Source of the DNA: JANNPJ01 sp035474375
GTDB lineage: Bacteria > Actinomycetota > Actinomycetes > Actinomycetales > Kineosporiaceae
NCBI GenBank assembly: GCA_035474375.1
Contig: DATINJ010000211.1
Location: forward strand, 1 to 23,586
Direction: 5' to 3'
DNA: 23,586 bases
Made by a program: the position numbers and the translations under genes. The stretch's first letter is position 1, and each line of letters starts with the position of its first letter. The notes below the pieces were generated by a model, which was not told the origin of the DNA, ran no database searches, and worked only from the letters and a program-made list of their open reading frames with translations. Shown one piece after another: positions 1 to 7,011 of this stretch.

Positions 1-353
1 AGGGCGCCGTAGGTCTCCAGCTCCCAGACCCGGTCCGGGGCCTCCTTGGCGTGCAGCTCGGCCATCCGTGGGTTGTTCAGGAACTTGCCACCGCGCATCG
101 TGTCGCGGAAGTGGACCTGCCAGTTGTCCTTGGAGTTGGCGTTGCCCATCGCGGCCGCGGCGCCGCCCTCGGCCATCACGGTGTGCGCCTTGCCGAACAG
201 CGACTTGGACAGGATCGCCGTCCGCATGCCCTGCTCGCGGGCCTCGATCGCGGCTCGCAGGCCGGCCCCGCCGGCACCGACCACCAGGACGTCGTACGGC
301 AGGCGTTCCACCTGATTGTTCGTGGTGCGCCCCTGGGCGGTGGGCACGGTCAT
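1..353 (-). CDS. sdhA: Succinate dehydrogenase / fumarate reductase flavoprotein subunit, N-terminal part
   Basis: This is the first 117 codons of the flavoprotein subunit; the rest lies beyond the left edge. The family oxidises succinate to fumarate with covalently bound FAD at the cytoplasmic face of the membrane. Seen here: a Rossmann dinucleotide motif VVGAGGAGLRAA (residues 24-35), then KAHTVMAEGG (55-64), where His57 is in the place of the histidine that carries FAD in Sdh/Frd proteins, and MRGGKFLNNPRMAELH (86-101). The wording of the whole stretch fits the mycobacterial Sdh1 (Rv0248c-like) group. The ATG at 353 has GGGAG a few bases upstream. It follows the membrane anchor gene by 101 bp, in the Sdh1 order anchor-flavoprotein-iron sulfur, so cotranscription is likely. 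No disruption is visible. Confidence 0.95.
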   Translation of the reverse strand, partial: MTVPTAQGRTTNNQVERLPYDVLVVGAGGAGLRAAIEAREQGMRTAILSKSLFGKAHTVMAEGGAAAAMGNANSKDNWQVHFRDTMRGGKFLNNPRMAELHAKEAPDRVWELETYGA

Positions 354-454
354 CGGACTCCCTTGTCTGCGACTGTCGAACGATCGTGGGGTGACCTCAC
401 CGGTGGCTCCCGTTCAGCTCACGGCGATGGGGTGGGTAGCCGAAGGCATCGGGA

Positions 455-1297
455 TCAGTTGATGAACCGGAGGTCGGAGAACCAGCCGGCCGACAGCGAC
501 ATGATGTAGAAGTCGGTCAGGATCACGGTGAACAGCGAGGCCATCGCGAACGTCCCGTGCTTCGGGTTGAGCTTCGAGACCACGGTCCACATCCGATAGC
601 GGACGGGATGCTTGGAGAAGTGCTTGAGCCGACCGCCGACGACATGCCGGCAGGCATGGCAAGACAACGAGTACAGGCCCAGCATGACGACGTTCGTCAC
701 CATGATCAGCGTGCCGAGACCGATGCCGAAGCCGCCGTCCTTGCCGTGGAACGCCTTGATCGCGTCAAAGGCGTTGACGAACAGCAGCAGGCTGGCGAGG
801 AAGAAGAAGTAGCGGTGCGAGTTCATCACCGCGAGCGGGAACCGGGTCTCGCCGGTGTACTTCGCGTGCGGCTCGGGCACCGCGCAGGCCTGCGGGGAGG
901 CCCAGAGGCTGCGGTAGCCAGCCTTGCGGTAGTAGTAGCAGGTGGTCCGGAAGCCGGCCAGGATCGGGAAGATGATGATCGCCAGCGGGATGCCGGTCGG
1001 GAACCGGCCCAGCGGCTGGCCGAAGTCGGACGCATCGACCGGGCACGACTTGCTCAGGCACGGGGAGTACACCGGCGTCAGGTAGTGGTAGTCGTCGACG
1101 AAGTACCACTTGTTCATGAAAATGCGGATCAACGTGTAGACCACGAAGAATCCAAGGATTCCGGCGACCGTCAGCGGCGGTCGCCGCCAGTTGTCGGTGC
1201 GCAGCGTGCGCTGGACGATGCGCGCCCTACCGGGTGCGAACACCCCCGTGCCGGTCGGCACATCAGCAGGTTGCGGTCGGTCCGCCACGGACGTCAT
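455..1297 (-). CDS. Sdh1-type succinate dehydrogenase membrane anchor subunit
   Basis: A 280-residue membrane protein resembling the mycobacterial Sdh1 anchor (Rv0249c-like). It would pass electrons from the flavoprotein and iron-sulfur subunits to menaquinone. Five hydrophobic segments are visible, at about residues 42-61, 102-122, 160-180, 190-212 and 248-272. A loop with Cys80 and Cys85 lies between the first two. Cys120, His161 and the cluster SCHACRH (212-218) are candidate metal or haem ligands; mycobacterial Sdh1 has been reported to hold a membrane-embedded Rieske-type 2Fe-2S cluster, so the same is possible here. The ATG at 1297 has GGAGG seven bases upstream and ends at a TGA. It is the first gene of the sdh unit, followed by sdhA. 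A perfect palindrome lies just upstream in the leader. The family call is firm; the cofactor is inferred. Confidence 0.88.
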   Translation of the reverse strand: MTSVADRPQPADVPTGTGVFAPGRARIVQRTLRTDNWRRPPLTVAGILGFFVVYTLIRIFMNKWYFVDDYHYLTPVYSPCLSKSCPVDASDFGQPLGRFPTGIPLAIIIFPILAGFRTTCYYYRKAGYRSLWASPQACAVPEPHAKYTGETRFPLAVMNSHRYFFFLASLLLFVNAFDAIKAFHGKDGGFGIGLGTLIMVTNVVMLGLYSLSCHACRHVVGGRLKHFSKHPVRYRMWTVVSKLNPKHGTFAMASLFTVILTDFYIMSLSAGWFSDLRFIN

Positions 1298-1316
1298 TCA
1301 GAATCCTCCCTCAGGA

Positions 1317-1342
1317 CGTGGACCGCGACACTGCGGTCCACG
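1317..1342. promoter_or_regulatory. Perfect 10-bp palindrome in the sdh leader
   Basis: The arms CGTGGACCGC (1317-1326) and GCGGTCCACG (1333-1342) match perfectly around a six-base loop, ending 19 bases before the sdh anchor ATG and close to its ribosome binding site. In RNA it would form a strong hairpin before the GGAGG; in DNA it could be an operator for a dimeric regulator. No T-tract follows on the minus strand, so a terminator is unlikely. The function is inferred. Confidence 0.5.
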
Positions 1343-1435
1343 CAAAAGGCAGTCTTGCGGTTTCGTTGCCGGAGGTAAAGCTGAACCGCCCCACCATCCT
1401 CAGGAAAGATCAGATATCGGCCCAGCACGCATCAT

Positions 1436-1454
1436 GATCGCCAGTTCCGCCCAC
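1436..1454. repeat. Half copy of family B repeat
   Basis: GATCGCCAGTTCCGCCCAC matches the left arm of family B at all but three positions. No right arm accompanies it, so it is probably a decayed or partial copy. Confidence 0.4.
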
Positions 1455-1522
1455 GGGGGGTCAGATTGACGTCGTGACACAACGCCACCGATAGCACAAT
1501 GAGTAGCCGAAATTTAGGTCAA

Positions 1523-1585
1523 GATCGCCAGCTATGCCCACTTCTGTGCGCTTTCAGGGCACAAAAGCGGGCGTAGCTGGCGATC
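1523..1585. repeat. Family B palindromic repeat, copy 1 (terminator-like, downstream of argH)
   Basis: A 63-base inverted repeat. The left arm 1523-1549 begins GATCGCCAGCTATGCCCAC, and the right arm 1559-1585 is its reverse complement with three differences over 27 bases. The loop is about nine bases. It lies 91 bases past the argH stop. A second, similar element follows pheT at 11101-11164. Position after operon ends suggests a transcription terminator or 3' end stabiliser, although only a TT follows it on the minus strand. Confidence 0.75.
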
Positions 1586-1621
1586 CAGCGACAGCGGGCC
1601 ATGGACCAGCCTGGGGGCGAG

Positions 1622-1664
1622 GAACAGGACAGCCCTGGGGAAGGAACGGACAGCCCTGCGGAAG
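1622..1664. repeat. Two-copy direct repeat after argH
   Basis: Two adjacent copies of a 21-22 base unit with core GGACAGCCCTG, differing at a few positions, starting 11 bases past the argH stop. Probably slippage in non-coding DNA. Confidence 0.4.
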
Positions 1665-1675
1665 AACGGACCGGC

Positions 1676-3103
1676 TTAGGGAGCGAAGGAACGGTACGCG
1701 GTGAGGACGGCGGTGAGTTCCCTCAGCTGCTCGGCCACCCGGCGCGGAGCGGTGCCACCGCGGCCGTCACGCGAAGCCAGGCTGCCGGTGGTGTCGAGCA
1801 CCTCCCGGACCTTGGGAGTGAGCATCGGCGATACGCCGGCGAGATCCTCGTCGGTCAGGTCCCACAGCTCCACCGAGCGGCCCTCGGCGGCGGCTCGCTG
1901 CTCGCACCGGCGCACACAGCCACCGGCGATCTCATGCGCGTCCCGGAACGGGACGCCGTCTCGAACCAGCCACTCGGCGATGTCGGTGGCCAGGGCGAAC
2001 CCCTGCGGGGCGAGCGCGGCCATCCGGTCGACGTGGAACACCAGGGTGGACACCATCCCGGTGACGGCGGGAAGCAGGATCTCGAGGGTGTCGACGGCGT
2101 CGAACACCGGCTCCTTGTCCTCCTGAAGATCCCGGTTGTAGGCCAGCGGCAAGCCCTTCAAGGTCGCCAGCAGGCCGGTCAGGTCACCGATCAGCCGGCC
2201 GGCCTTGCCCCGGGCCAGCTCCGCGACGTCCGGGTTCTTCTTCTGCGGCATGATGCTCGACCCGGTCGACCACGCGTCGTCCAGCGTGACGAAGGAGAAC
2301 TCCTTGGTCGCCCAGAGGATGATCTCTTCGGACAGCCGGGAGAGGTCCACCCCGATCATCGCGGTCACGAAGGCGAATTCGGCGGCCAGATCCCGGGACG
2401 CCGTGCCGTCGATCGAGTTCGGCACCGAACCGTTGAAGCCCAGGTCGGTGGCTACCGCCTCGGGATCGAGGCCGAGCGACGATCCGGCCAGCGCGCCGGA
2501 CCCGTACGGCGAGACGGCGGCCCGCTTGTCCCAGTCGACCAGCCGCTCGACGTCCCGCAGCAGTGGCCAGCCGTGGGCCAGCAGGTGATGCCCGAGCAGC
2601 ACCGGTTGCGCGTGCTGGAGGTGGGTCCGGCCGGGCATCGCCGCATCGGGATGCGCACCCGCCTGGTCGGCCAGCGCCTGGACCAGGTCCAGCACCGCCT
2701 GCGCGATCAGCCGAGCGTGGTCTCGCAGGTACATCCGCAGCAGGGTGGCGATCTGGTCGTTGCGCGAGCGGCCGGCCCGGAGCCGGCCGCCGAGTTCCGG
2801 CCCGAGCCGCTCCACCAGCACTCGCTCCAGCGCCGAGTGCACGTCCTCGTCCTGCTCGGCGGCCACCACCGTGCCAGCCGCGACGTCCGCGTCCAGAGCC
2901 TCGATCCCGGCCAGCAGGTCGGCCAGGTCGGCGTCGCCGAGCAGACCGGCCCGGTGCAGGGCACGGGCATGCGCTCGCGAGCCGGCCAGGTCGTATCGAG
3001 CCAGTCGCCAGTCGAAGTGGGTCGACTTCGACAACGCCGCCATCGCCTCGGCCGGGCCCCCGGCGAACCTGGAACCCCACAGCACGGTCGACTTGCTACT
3101 CAC
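1676..3103 (-). CDS. argH: Argininosuccinate lyase
   Basis: A 475-residue cytoplasmic enzyme that splits argininosuccinate into arginine and fumarate, the last step of arginine synthesis. It belongs to the fumarase/aspartase superfamily and works as a homotetramer. Visible motifs are GRSRNDQ (111-117), GRTHLQHAQP (158-167) and the signature GSSIMPQKKNP (281-291), whose serine loop carries the catalytic base. The length is normal. I choose the GTG at 3103, because AAGGAG lies six bases before it and SSKSTVLWGSRF is a usual N-terminus. The ATG at 3142 would add 13 residues encoded partly by a degenerate family A repeat, so it is rejected. It follows argR by 176 bp and a hairpin rather than by the tight overlaps of the other arg genes. 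argG, often found between argR and argH, is not here. Confidence 0.97.
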   Translation of the reverse strand: MSSKSTVLWGSRFAGGPAEAMAALSKSTHFDWRLARYDLAGSRAHARALHRAGLLGDADLADLLAGIEALDADVAAGTVVAAEQDEDVHSALERVLVERLGPELGGRLRAGRSRNDQIATLLRMYLRDHARLIAQAVLDLVQALADQAGAHPDAAMPGRTHLQHAQPVLLGHHLLAHGWPLLRDVERLVDWDKRAAVSPYGSGALAGSSLGLDPEAVATDLGFNGSVPNSIDGTASRDLAAEFAFVTAMIGVDLSRLSEEIILWATKEFSFVTLDDAWSTGSSIMPQKKNPDVAELARGKAGRLIGDLTGLLATLKGLPLAYNRDLQEDKEPVFDAVDTLEILLPAVTGMVSTLVFHVDRMAALAPQGFALATDIAEWLVRDGVPFRDAHEIAGGCVRRCEQRAAAEGRSVELWDLTDEDLAGVSPMLTPKVREVLDTTGSLASRDGRGGTAPRRVAEQLRELTAVLTAYRSFAP

Positions 3104-3134
3104 GGACGTCTCCTTCGGGATGTGGGGCGAGCAC

Positions 3135-3148
3135 GCGTGCATGACCGC
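3135..3148. repeat. Degenerate family A element upstream of argH
   Basis: GCGTGCATGACCGC resembles the reverse form of family A (GCGTGCATGATCACC). It lies just upstream of the argH ribosome binding site and makes the spurious start at 3142. Confidence 0.4.
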
Positions 3149-3180
3149 GGGAAAGGGCTAGCGAATACGCATGCCTACCG

Positions 3181-3249
3181 CTGCCGTGATCATGCACGCT
3201 TGCTCCCTTGGCGCGGGTACCTCCGGGCAAGCGTGCATGATCACGGCAG
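3181..3249. repeat. Family A inverted repeat pair between argR and argH
   Basis: Two perfectly complementary 23-base arms (3181-3203 and 3227-3249) around a 23-base spacer. The core is TGATCATGCACGCTTGC. As RNA this is a very stable hairpin 30 bases past the argR stop, so it may end or attenuate transcription before argH, or set different mRNA levels for argH. The same 22-23 bp element recurs at about 14949-15206 and 22214-22297, always between genes. Confidence 0.85.
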
Positions 3250-3279
3250 GTTGAGCGTTGACCACGGCAGGGCGTGCGC

Positions 3280-3807
3280 TCACGGGTTGCCGCTCTGGCC
3301 GGCGGCGAGCGCCAGAAAGCGAGCGGCGACCGCCTCGCCACCGAGCGGATCCCGGGTGACGACGAGCACGGTGTCGTCGCCAGCGATGCTGCCCAGCACG
3401 TTCGGCAACACCGAGTGGTCGATCGCCGAGGCGAGGAACTGGGCGGCGCCCGGCGGCGTGTGCAGCACCACCAGGTTCGCCGACGCCTCGGCGGTGACCA
3501 GTAACTCCTCGCAGAGCCGGCCGAGCCGGGCGTCCAGCATTTCCTGATCCACCCCACCGGCCGGGGTCTGGTCGCCGCCCTCGCCGGGAGCGGCGTAGAC
3601 CAGCCCGCCTTCGGGGTGGCGGATCTTGACCGCACCGAGCTCGACCAGATCGCGAGACAGCGTGGCCTGGGTGACCACCACCCCGTCGGCGGTCAGCTCC
3701 TGGGCCAGCTCGACCTGTGAGCGCACCGGCATCCGCCGGAGGATGTCGACGATCCGGCGATGCCGAGCAATCTTGGTCGGCGGGGTCACCCGCGGATCGG
3801 TCGTCAT
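3280..3807 (-). CDS. argR: Arginine repressor ArgR
   Basis: A 175-residue transcription regulator of the ArgR/AhrC family, which forms hexamers on arginine binding and represses arg promoters at ARG boxes. The N-terminal winged helix spans about residues 10-72, with recognition helix TQATLSRDL (46-54). The C-terminal arginine-binding and oligomerisation domain spans about 90-170 and contains GSIAGDDTVLVV (139-150), where the Asp pair contacts arginine in the family. The ATG at 3807 overlaps the argF stop by four bases (ATGA), so translation is probably coupled. A longer reading into argF is possible but lacks support. It is the last tightly packed gene of the operon and likely represses the promoter before argC. 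Confidence 0.96.
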   Translation of the reverse strand: MTTDPRVTPPTKIARHRRIVDILRRMPVRSQVELAQELTADGVVVTQATLSRDLVELGAVKIRHPEGGLVYAAPGEGGDQTPAGGVDQEMLDARLGRLCEELLVTAEASANLVVLHTPPGAAQFLASAIDHSVLPNVLGSIAGDDTVLVVTRDPLGGEAVAARFLALAAGQSGNP

Positions 3808-4742
3808 GATCTTTGTAGTAGCCACACCAGCAGCGCCTTCTGTGCGTGCAGACGGTTCTCGGCCTCGTCCCAGACTGCGGACGCCGGACCGTCCAGGACG
3901 CTCGCGGCGATCTCCTTGCCCCGGTAGGCAGGCAGGCAATGCAGCACGATCGCTTCTGGAGCAGCCAGTTTCAGCGCGGCCTCATCGAGAGCGAAGGGGA
4001 TGAAGGGCGCGGCCCGCTGGTCGGCCTCGGCCTCCTGGCCCATCGAGATCCAGGTATCGGTGGCCAACACATCGGCACCGGCAGCCGCGCGGGCGGGGTC
4101 GTGCTCGACGACCACCGAACCGCCGGTGGCGGCGGCCCGACGGCCGGCTGCCGCCAGGATCTCCGGATTCGGGAGCCACCCGGCGGGGGTCCCGATCCGG
4201 ACGTGCATCCCGGCGGTGGCGCCGGCCAGCAAGTAGGAATGCGCCATGTTGTTCGCGCCGTCACCGAGGTAGGTCAGGGTCAGACCGGCGAGCTTGCCGT
4301 GCCGCTCCCGAACGGTCTGCAGGTCGGCGAGCAACTGGCAGGGGTGGAACTCGTCGGTCAGCGCGTTCACCACCGGAACCGTGCTCGCCGAGGCCATCGC
4401 CTCGATCCGGGTCTGGGCACCGGTCCGCCAGACGATCGCCGCGCATTGCCGGGTCAGCACCCGGGCGGTGTCCTCGATCGACTCGCCGCGGCCCAGCTGG
4501 CTCCCGACCGAATCGATGACCAGCGGGTACCCGCCCAGCTCGGCGATGCCGATGCTGAACGAGACCCGGGTGCGGGTGGAGGACTTGTCGAACAGGACGG
4601 CGACCGCGCGCGGGCCCGCCAGCGGACGCTCGGTGAAGATCCCGGCGGCTCGATCGGCCTTCAACCGGTCGGCCAGATCGAGCACCTCGATCAGCTCGTC
4701 CGGAGTCAGGTCGTCATCACGGAGAAAATGCCTGGGGCTCAT
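3804..4742 (-). CDS. argF: Ornithine carbamoyltransferase
   Basis: A 312-residue cytoplasmic enzyme joining ornithine and carbamoyl phosphate to give citrulline; trimeric in the family. Motifs: STRTR (55-59) for carbamoyl phosphate, HPCQ (133-136), a SMG loop in DTWISMGQE (229-237) for ornithine, and HCLPAYRG (268-275) with the catalytic cysteine. These mark ornithine rather than aspartate transcarbamoylase. The ATG at 4742 overlaps the argD stop by four bases, and its own stop overlaps argR by four. Length and motifs are normal. Confidence 0.97.
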   Translation of the reverse strand: MSPRHFLRDDDLTPDELIEVLDLADRLKADRAAGIFTERPLAGPRAVAVLFDKSSTRTRVSFSIGIAELGGYPLVIDSVGSQLGRGESIEDTARVLTRQCAAIVWRTGAQTRIEAMASASTVPVVNALTDEFHPCQLLADLQTVRERHGKLAGLTLTYLGDGANNMAHSYLLAGATAGMHVRIGTPAGWLPNPEILAAAGRRAAATGGSVVVEHDPARAAAGADVLATDTWISMGQEAEADQRAAPFIPFALDEAALKLAAPEAIVLHCLPAYRGKEIAASVLDGPASAVWDEAENRLHAQKALLVWLLQRS

Positions 4743-5989
4743 GACTGCTCTTTCGCTGCGGCGGCGAGCGCGATCGGGAGCGCTGCCACGAAGGTGTCCG
4801 CCTGCTCGGCGGTGAGGATCAGCGGTGGGGCCAGCCGGAGCGCGTCCGGGGCCACCGCGTTGACGATGAACCCGGCTTCCAGCAGGTGCCGCGCGGTGGC
4901 GGCGGCGACCGGTTCGGTGAATTGGACGGCGCGCAGCAGTCCGTGTCCACGGACGCCGTCGATCAGCGGGTCGGCCAGGCTCTCGATCCCGGCGGCCAAG
5001 TGATCGCCGGTGGCGGTGGCGTTCGCCAGCAGACCGTCCCGCTCGATCACGTGCAGGGTGGCGAGACCGGCCGCGGTCGCGACCGGGTTGCCGCCGAACG
5101 TCGTCCCGTGCTGCCCGGCAGACAGCAGACCTGCCGCCTCCGGGCCCAGGGCGACCAGCGCGCCGATCGGGATTCCGCCGCCGAGCCCTTTCGCCAGCGT
5201 GACGACGTCCGGGACCAACGGCGGCTCGCCCGGACCGAGCACCGCCGGCAGCTGATGCGCGAACCAGGCACCGGTCCGGCCGATCCCGGTCTGGATCTCA
5301 TCCAGCACCAGGAGCGCGCCGGCCGCCCGGGTCAGGTCCCGAGCAGCGCTCAGGTATCCGGGTGGAGCGAGCCGGACCCCGGCTTCGCCCTGAATCGGCT
5401 CCAGGAAGACGGCGGCTGTGCCGGAACCCACCGCCCGGGTCAGTGCCTCAAGATCGCCGTAGGGAACATGGACGACGTCTCCAGGCAGCGGCGCGAACGG
5501 TTCCCGGTACGCCGTCTTGTGCGTCAGGGCCAGGGCGCCCATGGTCCGGCCGTGGAAGGCTCCCTCGGCCGCGACCAGGCCGGTCCGGCCGGTGCGCCGG
5601 GAGAGCTTGAACGCCGCTTCGTTCGCCTCGCTGCCGGAGTTGCCGAAGAACACCGCCGAGCCGGGTGGCGCATCGAGCAGTTCGAGCAGCCGCTCGGCCA
5701 GCCCGATCTGATTCGGCGTGGTGAAGAAGTTGGAGACGTGGCCGAGCGTGGCCAGCTGCGCGGTCACCGCCGAGACCAGGAACGGGTGCGCATGGCCGAG
5801 GACGTTCACCGCGATCCCGCCGAGCAGATCCAGGTAACGCTGGCCGTCGGCGTCCCACACGTAACAGCCCTCGCCGCGGACCAGTACCCGCTGTGGAGCG
5901 CCGAAAACCCGGATCAGTGAACGGTCGTAGCGCTCGCTCCAGGCCAGATTGCCGCCGGAGTGCGGGACCGTCAGATCGGTCGTACTCAC
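4739..5989 (-). CDS. argD: Acetylornithine aminotransferase
   Basis: A 416-residue PLP-dependent class III aminotransferase that converts N-acetylglutamate 5-semialdehyde to N-acetylornithine with glutamate as donor; it may also serve lysine synthesis, as in other bacteria. Visible: NSGSEANE (117-124), AFHGRTMG (144-151), the PLP-contacting Asp230 in LDEIQTG and the Schiff-base Lys267 in TLAKGLGGG. The start is GTG at 5989, overlapping the argB stop by four bases (GTGA); the stop overlaps argF by four. Its position between argB and argF separates it from other class III aminotransferases such as GabT. Confidence 0.96.
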   Translation of the reverse strand: MSTTDLTVPHSGGNLAWSERYDRSLIRVFGAPQRVLVRGEGCYVWDADGQRYLDLLGGIAVNVLGHAHPFLVSAVTAQLATLGHVSNFFTTPNQIGLAERLLELLDAPPGSAVFFGNSGSEANEAAFKLSRRTGRTGLVAAEGAFHGRTMGALALTHKTAYREPFAPLPGDVVHVPYGDLEALTRAVGSGTAAVFLEPIQGEAGVRLAPPGYLSAARDLTRAAGALLVLDEIQTGIGRTGAWFAHQLPAVLGPGEPPLVPDVVTLAKGLGGGIPIGALVALGPEAAGLLSAGQHGTTFGGNPVATAAGLATLHVIERDGLLANATATGDHLAAGIESLADPLIDGVRGHGLLRAVQFTEPVAAATARHLLEAGFIVNAVAPDALRLAPPLILTAEQADTFVAALPIALAAAAKEQS

Positions 5990-7011
5990 TGGACCAGCTC
6001 TTCCTTCGCAGGGACGACCATGGTGCCGATGCCCTTGGAGGTGAACACCTCGAGCAGCAGGCTGTGCTTCACCCGACCATCGATCACGGTGGCGTTGGGC
6101 ACGCCGCCGCGGACCGCACGCAGGCAGGCCTCCATCTTGGGGACCATCCCGGACTGCAGGCTGGGCAACATCGCTTCGAGTTCGTCATCGGTCAGCTCGG
6201 TGAGCAGCGACGAGCGATCCGGCCAGTTCGCGTACAGCCCTTCGACGTCGGTCAGCACGATGAATTTCGCCGCGCCGAGGGCGACCGCGAGGGCCGCCGC
6301 GGCGGTATCCGCGTTCACGTTCAGTACCTGGCCGTCGTCGTCCGGGGCAACCGTCGACACCACCGGGATCCGGCCGGCGTCGATCAGGTCGAGGACGGCG
6401 GCCGGGTTAACCTCCACCACGTCACCGACCAGCCCGACGTCCACGTGGCTGCCGTCCACCACGGCGCCGCGCCGAGCGGCCAGGAAGAGGCCGCCGTCCT
6501 CACCGGACAATCCGATCCCGAGCGGTCCGTGCTGGTTGATCAAGCCGACCAGTTCGCGACCCACCTGGCCGGTCAGCACCATCCGGACGACGTCCATCGT
6601 CTCCGGGGAGGTCACTCGCAGGCCACCCCGGAATTCGCTGGGTATGCCGAGCCGAGTGAGCATCGCCGAGATCTGCGGCCCTCCGCCGTGCACGACCACC
6701 GGCTTCAGACCGGCCGCCCGAAGGAACACCACGTCCTCGGCGAAGGCCCGCTTCAGGTCGTCGTCGATCATCGCGTTGCCACCGTACTTGATCACCGCGA
6801 TCGCCCCGCGGAACCGCTGCAGCCAAGGCAGGGCCTCGATCAGGACGGCGGCCTTCTCCTCGGCGTCCAGCGGCGAAAACTCTGCCTCACTCATGCCGTT
6901 GATTCGCTCCGGCGCGGCGCTGATGACGTCGCCTTCCTCCGGCCGCCCACAAGCGACTTCGTCGTTGCGTGCGGCCTCCGTCCAGGCGCCGTCGCGCCGC
7001 TTCTCGCTCAT
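5986..7011 (-). CDS. argB: Acetylglutamate kinase
   Basis: Phosphorylates N-acetylglutamate with ATP, usually the arginine-inhibited step of the pathway. Amino acid kinase fold: KYGGNAM (75-81), VVHGGGPQ (106-113), GLSGEDGG and the NVNADTAA nucleotide region are all present. The segment EEKAAVLIEALPWLQRF (51-67) matches the mobile N-terminal helix that marks arginine-sensitive hexameric enzymes. Start choice: the ATG at 7011 gives 341 residues and a four-base overlap with the argJ stop, as at the other junctions. The ATG at 6894 gives 302 residues, nearer the family norm, but its GGAG is about 12 bases away. The first 39 residues are polar and I do not recognise them. Confidence 0.95.
   Translation of the reverse strand: MSEKRRDGAWTEAARNDEVACGRPEEGDVISAAPERINGMSEAEFSPLDAEEKAAVLIEALPWLQRFRGAIAVIKYGGNAMIDDDLKRAFAEDVVFLRAAGLKPVVVHGGGPQISAMLTRLGIPSEFRGGLRVTSPETMDVVRMVLTGQVGRELVGLINQHGPLGIGLSGEDGGLFLAARRGAVVDGSHVDVGLVGDVVEVNPAAVLDLIDAGRIPVVSTVAPDDDGQVLNVNADTAAAALAVALGAAKFIVLTDVEGLYANWPDRSSLLTELTDDELEAMLPSLQSGMVPKMEACLRAVRGGVPNATVIDGRVKHSLLLEVFTSKGIGTMVVPAKEELVQ

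Larger units (their letters stand above)
1298..1675. other. Intergenic region between argH and the sdh anchor gene
   Basis: 378 bases without a convincing gene. Going down the minus strand from argH it holds a short direct repeat (1622-1664), the family B palindrome (1523-1585), a half copy of it (1436-1454), a moderately AT-richer stretch (1490-1522) and the leader palindrome (1317-1342). The sdh promoter must lie here, but I see no -10/-35 pair good enough to call. Confidence 0.6.

Noticed and set aside
3104..3142. N-terminal extension of ArgH from the ATG at 3142
   Set aside because: The added residues come from a degenerate repeat; the GTG at 3103 has a good ribosome binding site and the family N-terminus.
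1601..3547. Long plus-strand reading frame (648 residues) opposite argH and argR
   Set aside because: It runs across two well-supported minus-strand genes and their gap, has low-complexity Gln/Gly/Arg content and no recognisable domain; open antisense frames are common in high-GC DNA.
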